Origin: Breoghania sp037026715
GTDB taxonomy: Bacteria; Pseudomonadota; Alphaproteobacteria; Rhizobiales; Stappiaceae
Reading direction: 5' to 3'
Length of the DNA stretch: 64,000 bases
Assembly: GCF_037026715.1 (NCBI RefSeq)
Contig: NZ_JBANCG010000004.1
Span: forward strand, 186,001-250,000
Shown: piece by piece, positions 36,147-43,765 of the stretch
How positions within the stretch are numbered: position 1 is the stretch's first letter
Layout: each line of letters begins with the position of its first letter
Program-made: the position numbers and the translations under genes
The notes under the pieces: model-generated
What the model saw: the letters and a program-made list of their open reading frames with translations, nothing else
Told to the model about the DNA's origin: nothing
Databases searched by the model: none

Positions 36147-38678
36147 TCACTCGGCCGCATCGCGCTCCGCCGCTTTCGGCTTTTGCGGAAACTTGGCCAC
36201 CACCGTCGTGCCGACGTTCTCCTCCGACTGGATCTCCACCGTGCCGCCGTGCAGTTCGACGAAACTGCGGACGATGGCGAGCCCGAGACCGGCGCCGCGA
36301 CGGCGCGAGCCGGACGTGTGACCGACAAAGCGCGAGAACACGCTATCGATGTTCTCCTTGGCGATGCCGCAGCCGTGATCGCGCACCACGAAGCGGATCT
36401 CGCCATGATTGCGCATGCACGAAAGCTCCACGACGCCGCCCTCGTCGGAATAGCGGATCGCGTTGGAGATCAGGTTGAAGAGAACCTGGCGCAGGCGCCG
36501 CTCGTCGGCAACGAAGGTGCCGATGTCGGCCGGCACATCGACCCTCAGATCGATGTTCGTTTCCACCAGCCGGTCCTTCACACCCTCGATGGCGCCGGCG
36601 ACCGCATCGGAGATCGCAACCTCGCCGAGGTCGAGCTCCATGATACCGGCATCGATGGTGGCCAGATCGAGAATGTCGTTGATGATCGCCAAGAGCGCGG
36701 AGGACGAGGACATGATGTAGTCGGTGTATTCCGACTGCTTTTCCGTCAGCGTGCCGAACTTGGGATCGGAGAGAAGCTGGGCGAAGCCGATGATGTTGGT
36801 CAGCGGCGAGCGCAGCTCGTAGGACACGTGCTGGACGAAGGTGTTCTTGAGCTGATCCGCCTCGCGCAACGCCTCGTTCTTGTCCATCAGCGCGCGTTCG
36901 ACGTTGACCGAGTCCGTCACGTTGACGAAGCCGACCAGCGTGCCGCCATCGGGCAGCGGCACGGTGGTGTAGTCGAGCACGTTGCCGTCGGGACGCTGCA
37001 TGCGGCCGGAGGCGCGCGCGCGGTTGTCGGCAAGGCCGGTGATGGTCGTCGTCAGGCCCTTCCAGGCCTGCGGATCGGGGAACAGGCGCGCACAGGTTCC
37101 GAAAACGTTGGAGACGTGCGGGCTCTCGCCGAGATCCTCCTCCGACAGCTGCCAGAAGGAGGCAAACGCCGGGTTCCAAAGACGCAGGCGACCATCGGAG
37201 CCGAACACCGCAACGGCCTCGGTCAGGTGATCCAGCGTCTCGCCCTGCACCCGGATCAGCGCGTTGTAGCGGCTTTCCAGCTCGATGCGTTCGGTGACGT
37301 TCTCGTAGATGTAGGTGACACCGCCCTTGGCATGCGGGTTGGCGATGACGCGCAGCGTCTGGCCGTCGGGCAGGTGCCACCACACCTCGCGCGGCTCCAG
37401 CGACTGGTAGCTCTCAAGATGCTTCTTCTGCCACTGCCGGTAGTCGGCCTGTTCGGGCAGCTTGCGCGCCGCGCGCATGGCATCGAGCACGGCACCGTCG
37501 TCCGGGCCGCTCTCCAGGAAGGCGGGGTCGAGGCCGAAGAGGGTCTGGAAGGCGGCGTTATGGAACTGCAGACGGCGGTCGGGACCGAAGATGGCGACAG
37601 CGGTGGCCAGCTGGTCGAGGGTTCGGGCGTGGAACTCGACGGTGCGCTTCAGCTCGGACCGCATCTGCTCAAGCTCGGAGGTATCGAGCGCGATGCCGGC
37701 ACTGCCGGAGGAGCGGGCGACGTCGATGACGTCGAAGACATGACGGCGGCCGGCGGCGACGACGGGCAGGCGGGCCTTGAAGCGGCCGTCGTCGTCACGC
37801 TCCTCGCTCATGGCGCGGCGGCCGGCGGCGTCGAGCAGCTCGATGTCCTGTTCGACCGCATTGCCGGCATCGGCTTCCACGGCGGCGGCGTAGGCGCGGT
37901 TGACCCAGGAGATGCGGCCTTCCGGATCGCGCAGCCAGACGGGACCGTCGAGCGCATCGAGAAGCGCCTTGAGCGTCGTCATGTCGGAGTTGAGACGGGC
38001 GTGATCGTGCGCGAGATCGGCATGGCGCGCGCGCTCGCCGGTCAGGTCGCGCAGGCGCAGAACGGCCCAGCCGCCGGCGGTGCGGCCCGAGGCCTCGATG
38101 AACCCGCCCTGCCGGGCCTGCAGCGTCAGCGTGAAGGCTGCGCCCTGCTCGCGCAGCGTTTCCAGAAGGCTTTCGAGCCGTGCGGCGCTGTCGGGCTGGA
38201 GCCACGTGCCGAAGGCCAGCAGCGCGGCGGGGCTGCGCGGCGCACCGCTGGCACCGTTGAGACCGCCAAGCACGATGGGCTCGGCCTCGCGCGAGGGCCA
38301 TACGACGAGACGCTGGTCGTCCGTATCCAGCACCCCTTCGAGCCGGTCGAGACGCAGCTTCAGGTCGCCGTTCTCGCTCGTCAGCAGGTCGATCCGGCTC
38401 TGGGCGCGGCGGCGGACGCGCACCATGCCGACGGCGCTAGCGACCCCGAAGGCCACAGCGCCGACGAAGGCGGAGAACCAGATGACTTCAAGCGAGTTGA
38501 GAGGACCGGCGCCGGCCGACAGACGCGGCAACGCCGCGGCGGCAAAGGCGGCGGATGCGCCGGCGAGCGGGAGCGCAGCGGCAAGCATGGTGGAGGAAAG
38601 CAGCGCGCGAACGACCGGACGGCAGCGACTGAAGACCGGGATGCGCCCGCTGCTTTCGGCTCCGGAGCACGGTTCCAT
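36147..38678 (-). CDS. divL: DivL-type PAS sensor kinase with tyrosine in the H-box
   Basis: An 843-residue membrane-anchored kinase homologue with two hydrophobic segments at the N-terminus, several PAS domains (about 110-590) and a C-terminal kinase core. The H-box reads HVSYELRSPLTN: tyrosine Y620 (codon 36819-36821) replaces the phospho-accepting histidine, the hallmark of DivL. The ATP-binding domain is intact (NLISNAIRYSDEGG, VRDHGCGIAKEN, GAGLGLAI). In Caulobacter DivL works with DivK and CckA to control CtrA. The start is uncertain: ATG 38678 is chosen, but the frame is open to 38789. It lies between ahcY and the tsaE fusion, a conserved neighbourhood. Confidence 0.88.
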   Translation of the reverse strand: MEPCSGAESSGRIPVFSRCRPVVRALLSSTMLAAALPLAGASAAFAAAALPRLSAGAGPLNSLEVIWFSAFVGAVAFGVASAVGMVRVRRRAQSRIDLLTSENGDLKLRLDRLEGVLDTDDQRLVVWPSREAEPIVLGGLNGASGAPRSPAALLAFGTWLQPDSAARLESLLETLREQGAAFTLTLQARQGGFIEASGRTAGGWAVLRLRDLTGERARHADLAHDHARLNSDMTTLKALLDALDGPVWLRDPEGRISWVNRAYAAAVEADAGNAVEQDIELLDAAGRRAMSEERDDDGRFKARLPVVAAGRRHVFDVIDVARSSGSAGIALDTSELEQMRSELKRTVEFHARTLDQLATAVAIFGPDRRLQFHNAAFQTLFGLDPAFLESGPDDGAVLDAMRAARKLPEQADYRQWQKKHLESYQSLEPREVWWHLPDGQTLRVIANPHAKGGVTYIYENVTERIELESRYNALIRVQGETLDHLTEAVAVFGSDGRLRLWNPAFASFWQLSEEDLGESPHVSNVFGTCARLFPDPQAWKGLTTTITGLADNRARASGRMQRPDGNVLDYTTVPLPDGGTLVGFVNVTDSVNVERALMDKNEALREADQLKNTFVQHVSYELRSPLTNIIGFAQLLSDPKFGTLTEKQSEYTDYIMSSSSALLAIINDILDLATIDAGIMELDLGEVAISDAVAGAIEGVKDRLVETNIDLRVDVPADIGTFVADERRLRQVLFNLISNAIRYSDEGGVVELSCMRNHGEIRFVVRDHGCGIAKENIDSVFSRFVGHTSGSRRRGAGLGLAIVRSFVELHGGTVEIQSEENVGTTVVAKFPQKPKAAERDAAE

Positions 38679-39055
38679 TGGCGACACGTCAGGCGCGGCG
38701 CGCTTTGCGCCGCCTTCCTGCATCGCGCATGGAATCCGCCCGTGCCGTGCCGCGCCTATACGCGCACGGATCTTGCCGCAGTCCGGCATCGAAACCGTCC
38801 CCTCCGCCGCTGGAGGCGTAGATGAAAACCCGAATCCCCGTCGCCGTCTGCCTCGTGCGGCGTGTGATTCGCTTCACCATAACGCGTTTGGGAATCAGGC
38901 AGAAGAGTACCAACCCCTAAAACGGAAAGCGGAGCGCGCCTGTGACGCACTCCGCGAGTCAATCCCGGGGTTTGGTCCGCAGCCGGGCAGTGGAAAACCC
39001 TTGGACAAGCAACGGACGCGACCGTCGCCGCCCTGCCCGCTCCGGCTCAATCCGA
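38679..39055. other. Intergenic region between ahcY and divL
   Basis: 377 bases downstream of ahcY and upstream of the chosen divL start. Up to 111 bases nearest divL may be coding if the longer start at 38789 is used. No terminator with a T tract was seen after ahcY and no RNA gene was recognised. The divL promoter must lie here. Confidence 0.35.
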
Positions 39056-40450
<1,395 letters not shown>

Positions 40451-40550
40451 GTGAATTCCTGTGGTTGCGTGAACCGGATAGGGGCGGAGCGGGCTGCCCG
40501 TCCGCGCCTTGCGGCCACAAACCGGAATCCGGAACCGGAAAACCGGAAAG

Positions 40551-40569
40551 CGGCCGAAACGATCGGCCG
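40551..40569 (-). other. Hairpin in the ahcY leader
   Basis: CGGCCGA-N5-TCGGCCG forms a seven-base-pair hairpin just downstream of the proposed ahcY -10 box, so it would be near the mRNA 5' end. It has no T tract. It could stabilise the transcript or reflect a leader structure; no known riboswitch class is recognised. Confidence 0.3.
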
Positions 40570-40570
40570 G

Positions 40571-40599
40571 TTTATAGCGCCGATAGGGAAATGCGGCAA
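40571..40599 (-). promoter_or_regulatory. Candidate ahcY promoter
   Basis: On the minus strand TTGCCG (40594-40599) and TATAAA (40571-40576) are separated by 17 bases, a good sigma-70-type fit in a GC-rich genome. Transcription would begin about 40564, giving a leader of roughly 115 bases before ahcY. Confidence 0.45.
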
Positions 40600-40604
40600 T
40601 AAGG

Positions 40605-40624
40605 ATATAAAGATTTCTTTATAT
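40605..40624. promoter_or_regulatory. 20-bp palindrome upstream of the ahcY promoter (candidate SahR-type operator)
   Basis: ATATAAAGA-TT-TCTTTATAT is a perfect inverted repeat ending five bases upstream of the proposed -35 box. An AT-only palindrome of this quality is striking in this GC-rich DNA. From memory, the ArsR-family regulator SahR controls methyl-cycle genes including ahcY in proteobacteria; assigning this site to SahR is inference and no sahR gene is in the window. Confidence 0.5.
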
Positions 40625-40690
40625 TGATGGCTGGAACGTTAATCCTGCGGCGGACACTTCCGACCTTGACCGCGCCCCGTCCCGGCCGGC

Positions 40691-41161
40691 TCAGCGCACG
40701 AGCGGAGCAATCCCGCCGAGCAGGCTTGCGGGAAAAATGCCGAACCCGAGGCGCTGATCGTAGAGCAGCAGGGCGACCGCCGACAGAAGCGCCCACAGCA
40801 CGCTCGCCAGCGAGCCGATCAGGAAATATTCCGCCCTGATCTGCTTTTCGAGCTCGGGGAAGCGCGCAACTGTCTTCAGCGTGATGACCGCGACGAGAAC
40901 TTCCCACTTGCCCAGAACCAGGCCGGCAACGATCAGCAGCCGTTCCAGCGCACCGATCACGCGACCGGCCTTCAGTTCGCGCGTGCGATCCGCAGCTCCG
41001 GCGCTGCCGTTCTCCGCCCCCTCGGCCGCCGTCATGACGATCTGCGTGCCGAGCGGTTCGATGATGCCCTTCTTGATGAAAAGGTTGCCCGCCTGCCAGA
41101 TCACCGGAATGAACAGCGCGTAGCCGACGAGGATCACGGCAAGGGTCCCTGTCTCCATCAT
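40691..41161 (-). CDS. Membrane protein resembling the C-terminal half of DUF3307
   Basis: A 156-residue protein with about four membrane helices (about 7-25, 78-93, 113-130, 140-153). The segment RVIGALERLLIVAGLVLGKWE followed by ARFPELEKQIRAEYFLIGSL matches the conserved C-terminal part of DUF3307 membrane proteins; the usual N-terminal part (a short motif beginning with a lumenal His and Asp-Phe) is missing. Function is unknown. It overlaps the SatD-family gene by four bases (ATGA), and DUF3307 genes are often next to satD-like genes, so the pair probably works together. It is followed after 67 bases by the ahcY control region. Confidence 0.7.
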   Translation of the reverse strand: MMETGTLAVILVGYALFIPVIWQAGNLFIKKGIIEPLGTQIVMTAAEGAENGSAGAADRTRELKAGRVIGALERLLIVAGLVLGKWEVLVAVITLKTVARFPELEKQIRAEYFLIGSLASVLWALLSAVALLLYDQRLGFGIFPASLLGGIAPLVR

Positions 41162-41844
41162 TCCGCCTCACCCCTTTCGTCCAGGGCGGCCCTTTCATCA
41201 AGGGCGGCGAAATAGCCCTGCAGGGCGGCAAGCTGGCGCTCATAGAAATCGCCGTTCGCGGCCGTCAGCCCCTTGTAGACGGCGCGTTCGCTGACCGTTT
41301 GCCGTCCGGCGATCTCGGTAACAGTGAGCCCTTCTCCCAGATACGCGAGGATGTAGCCGCGCTGGATCGCCGTCCAGCCCCGCTCCAGGAAGGTCAGCGT
41401 TTCGCCGAGCCCGTTCAGCAACGGCTCGACATCAGGCGCATCGGGAAAGGAGAAGCGATAGGCGCCGGGCGCCGCCTTGTCATCGAGACGTTCGCGGGCC
41501 GCGGCCAGCCCCGAGCCCATCATGTTCCAGGCCCTGTCCGGGTTGAGCGGCGTTTCCAGCTGCACCGCGCCGAGCACGAACCGGCAGGCGACCTCGCGGC
41601 CAAGGAGATCGAGGCGCAGCGCATGTATGAGCCGGAAACCCGCGGCGAACGAGTTGACGAGTCCCTGGAACTCGTCTCCGAGCGTGATCGTCAGCGGCGA
41701 GGCGACATGTTGCGCATGATCGCGATTGGCCCTCTCGACTGCCGTGTTGAAAGCCGCGTGGAGTGCGGCGCGGGAGGGCGCCTTCTCGCTGGCGATCAGA
41801 TCGCCCATGACCACCGCGAACCGAGTCCGCCTGTCACGCGCCAT
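41158..41844 (-). CDS. SatD family protein with N-terminal palm-like domain and C-terminal HTH
   Basis: A 228-residue protein of the SatD family. The N-terminal domain has a GD pair at residues 14-15 (VVMGDLIASE) and a second acidic block GDEFQG at 56-61, placed as in GGDEF- or polymerase-palm-type nucleotidyl enzymes; the resemblance is my reading and not an established activity. The C-terminal part (about 165-205, LTVTEIAGRQTVSERAVYKGL) is a helix-turn-helix. GGAGG lies six bases upstream of the ATG. Upstream are three phased operators, and downstream is the coupled membrane protein. SatD was named for a Streptococcus acid-tolerance locus, but its biochemical role is unknown. Confidence 0.75.
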   Translation of the reverse strand: MARDRRTRFAVVMGDLIASEKAPSRAALHAAFNTAVERANRDHAQHVASPLTITLGDEFQGLVNSFAAGFRLIHALRLDLLGREVACRFVLGAVQLETPLNPDRAWNMMGSGLAAARERLDDKAAPGAYRFSFPDAPDVEPLLNGLGETLTFLERGWTAIQRGYILAYLGEGLTVTEIAGRQTVSERAVYKGLTAANGDFYERQLAALQGYFAALDERAALDERGEAE

Positions 41845-41868
41845 GCCATGCCTCCGACAACGACGATA

Positions 41869-41944
41869 TGAACCATTATCGGTTCAATTTTGAAAAATGT
41901 ACCACATTGGGTTCAAAAATACAAAATGCACCCCAATTGGTTCA
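41869..41944 (-). promoter_or_regulatory. Three phased operators TGnACC-N6-GGTTCA at 29-bp period, with promoter
   Basis: Three 18-base sites start at 41869, 41898 and 41927, exactly 29 bases apart. Their left arms are TGAACC, TGTACC and TGCACC, the right arm is always GGTTCA, and the six-base centres differ; the 11-base spacers are almost pure A/T. A minus-strand promoter TTGTAT (41919-41924), 17 bases, TACATT (41896-41901) is embedded so that the middle site covers the spacer and -10 box. The array ends 24 bases before the satD-like start. This is the layout of a repressible promoter, probably autoregulated by the adjacent HTH protein (inference). Confidence 0.65.
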
Positions 41945-42033
41945 GTCATGACTGGAGGCGTCCCGATGCGGGCAGGCGGTAGGGGAGTGACGGGTGAGCA
42001 ACAGCGGGGTGGCGTGCGCTTCGGCGGATACAC

Positions 42034-42408
42034 TCAGTCGGTTTCGCCGAACCCCTGCTCCACCAACTCCACGATGGCCGCCATGGCCGCACTGGCCTCG
42101 CGGCCGGCAGTTGCCACATGAATGCAGCATCCGGGGCTCGCGGCGAGCATCATCAGGCCCATGATGGAGGTGCCGCCGACGGTCTGGCCGTCGCGCGAGA
42201 CCTCCACCTCGGCATCGAACTGCTCAACCAGTTTCACCAGTTTGGCGGAGGCGCGCGCATGCAGCCCGCGCCGGTTGACGATCTTCAGATCCCGCTCTTC
42301 CGCGGGCGTCTCGATGCGGCCATGGCGGGACATATCGTCCGCGTCCGCCTCTTCGGCCAGCGCCGCCTGCTGTTGCTGCCCGGCGGCCGGGCGGTCGTCC
42401 TGCATCAC
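42034..42408 (-). CDS. ptsH: HPr phosphocarrier protein (PTS)
   Basis: An HPr-family protein of 124 residues. The active-site histidine is H50 in NRRGLHARAS and the regulatory serine is S81 in GGTSIMGLMM, the residue that HPr kinase would phosphorylate. The first 25-40 residues are an extension relative to normal HPr (about 88 residues); the true start may be ATG 42333 (MSRHGRIET), giving 99 residues. With ptsIIA and hprK it forms the regulatory PTS of alphaproteobacteria, which has no sugar permease and signals carbon and nitrogen state. It lies 11 bases after ptsIIA. Confidence 0.9.
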   Translation of the reverse strand: MMQDDRPAAGQQQQAALAEEADADDMSRHGRIETPAEERDLKIVNRRGLHARASAKLVKLVEQFDAEVEVSRDGQTVGGTSIMGLMMLAASPGCCIHVATAGREASAAMAAIVELVEQGFGETD

Positions 42409-42419
42409 GGCGCGCTCTC

Positions 42420-42821
42420 CTATTGTCCGGACAATACCTGGCTGGCGACGGAAATGTACTTCCGCCCGGCCTTGCGGGCCTGCTCCACGGCATCGGCAAG
42501 CGAAGTATCGGCGCGGACGCTCGCCAGCTTGATCAGCATCGGCAGGTTCACGCCGGCAACCACTTCCACGTTCTTGCCTTCCATCACCGAGATGGCGAGG
42601 TTGGAGGGCGTGCCGCCGAACATGTCGGTAAGAAGCACGACCCCGGACCCTTCGTTGACCCGCTCCACGGCGGCGAGGATATCCTGGCGCCGCTGCTCCA
42701 TGTCGTCGTCCGGACCGATGGAGATGGTCGCGATCCGCTCCTGCGGACCGACCACGTGCTCCAGCGCCGACTTGAATTCCTCTGCCAGTCGCCCATGCGT
42801 GACGAGGACGAGACCTATCAT
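42420..42821 (-). CDS. PTS EIIA component, mannose family
   Basis: A 133-residue EIIA(Man)-type protein. The phosphorylated histidine is H9 in LVLVTHGRLAEEF, and VVLLTDMFGGTPSNLA is the conserved second block near residue 65. It takes phosphate from HPr. No EIIB/C/D genes are present, so it is a regulatory output protein, as is usual for the hprK-ptsIIA-ptsH cluster of this order (often named manX or ptsA). ptsH follows after 11 bases. Confidence 0.92.
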   Translation of the reverse strand: MIGLVLVTHGRLAEEFKSALEHVVGPQERIATISIGPDDDMEQRRQDILAAVERVNEGSGVVLLTDMFGGTPSNLAISVMEGKNVEVVAGVNLPMLIKLASVRADTSLADAVEQARKAGRKYISVASQVLSGQ

Positions 42822-43043
42822 TGCTGACCCGCTTGCTTGTTTGTCACCGGCGTGCCCTGCCGTTCGCGATACCAGGCCATTCGAAGGGACGGGCCGGTGC
42901 GAAGTATCCGCATCGATCCAGCCGCAACCGGTCTGCGAGACAACCTGCCCGGTTCGGCACCCGATCCTTCAACGCCCAGCCCCCTAACGTTCCGCACCTT
43001 GGCGCCGTTCCTGCGCCGGACGAGCCCCGCTTTCCGGGCCACC
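42822..43043. other. Part of an unusual 461-base gap between ptsIIA and hprK
   Basis: In related genomes hprK and the EIIA gene are usually close together. Here 461 bases (42822-43282) separate them. The part next to ptsIIA shows no gene; it may hold a separate promoter for ptsIIA-ptsH. A 60-codon ORF in the other half is listed separately. Confidence 0.35.
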
Positions 43044-43226
43044 TCAGACCCGGGCCGTTGCCGCACTTCCAGGCGGTACTTCGGCGAGACCGGCGTCCAC
43101 CGGCATATTTTTCGGAACGCTCATCTTGGCGAGGCTTCGCCGCAGTGCAAGAAAAATCGCCAGCCGAGCGGTCAAATTTCGTGCGATTGCGGCGCAGATG
43201 CCCGGCACATCCCGGAAACTGCGCAT
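43044..43226 (-). CDS. Possible small protein between hprK and ptsIIA
   Basis: A 60-codon frame with ATG at 43226, preceded by GAGG at a spacing of about eight bases, and ending in TGA at 43044. The product is basic with a hydrophobic-amphipathic stretch (residues about 11-33, containing LTARLAIFLALRR). No family is recognised. It may be a real small protein or chance; the ribosome binding site and position in the operon gap are the only support. Confidence 0.25.
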   Translation of the reverse strand: MRSFRDVPGICAAIARNLTARLAIFLALRRSLAKMSVPKNMPVDAGLAEVPPGSAATARV

Positions 43227-43238
43227 GAAATCGCCTCA

Positions 43239-43257
43239 GGAGGCCCTTTCGGCCTGC
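43239..43257 (-). other. Small hairpin after hprK
   Basis: AGGCC-N5-GGCCT forms a compact hairpin about 25-45 bases downstream of hprK on the minus strand. There is no T tract after it, so it may mark RNA processing or attenuation but is not a classical terminator. Confidence 0.25.
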
Positions 43258-43282
43258 CCGCAAGAACCGCAGGACCACGCCG

Positions 43283-43741
43283 TCAGAATTGCCGGGATTG
43301 CTGCAACGCGGTCAGGGTCAGCGCGAGAGCCTGGCCGATGTCGTGCTCGGGCGCGGGCTGGCGCGGCAAGGTGACGCCGGCGATCTCCGCCCTCAGCGCG
43401 GCCTCCTCCGGCATGCGGTCGATGGTCTTTGCCGGCACAAGGTCGACGACCAGCCGCACCACGGCGGCGGGCAGATAGGGCACGGAGCGGATACCGCGGC
43501 CGCGCTGTTCGATCAGGCCGGCGATGGCCGGCGGGACACGGGCGACAAGGCGGCCACCCGAGACATCGAGCGCCACGCGGTCATCTCCGACAAGGGCGGC
43601 AAAGTGGCCAGCCCCGCGCGCATGCCCGACCAGCGCGAGCCCCAGCGCGGACTTGCCCGAGCCCGACGCGCCGCGGATCAGCACGCCGGCCGTGCCGACG
43701 ACGACGCAGGTCGCATGAGTGGCGGTGCCGTTGACCCGCAT
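43283..43741 (-). CDS. hprK: HPr kinase/phosphorylase, short alphaproteobacterial form
   Basis: A 152-residue protein containing only the C-terminal kinase domain of HprK. The P-loop GASGSGKS is at residues 24-31, and GDDRVALDV near residue 52 is the conserved acidic block. The N-terminal domain present in Firmicutes enzymes is absent, as is normal in this class. It phosphorylates HPr on the regulatory serine. It lies 24 bases downstream of chvG, as in many Rhizobiales, linking ChvGI signalling to PTS output. Confidence 0.92.
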   Translation of the reverse strand: MRVNGTATHATCVVVGTAGVLIRGASGSGKSALGLALVGHARGAGHFAALVGDDRVALDVSGGRLVARVPPAIAGLIEQRGRGIRSVPYLPAAVVRLVVDLVPAKTIDRMPEEAALRAEIAGVTLPRQPAPEHDIGQALALTLTALQQSRQF

Positions 43742-43765
43742 GGTGCTCTCCTCCTGTCGCCTTTC

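Noticed and set aside
36183..38825. An 880-codon frame on the plus strand opposite divL
   Set aside because: It is an antisense shadow created by GC-rich codon structure. The minus-strand frame has clear PAS and kinase motifs, and the plus product is low-complexity His/Glu/Gly-rich.
40451..40690. An S-adenosylhomocysteine riboswitch upstream of ahcY
   Set aside because: Only a simple hairpin is visible in the short leader. I could not find the conserved SAH-aptamer core, and the palindrome lies upstream of the promoter rather than in the transcript.
41869..41944. The three regularly spaced repeats as a miniature CRISPR array
   Set aside because: Repeats are 18 bases and only partly identical, spacers are 11 bases and A/T-rich, and no cas genes are present. 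An operator array upstream of an HTH gene explains them better.
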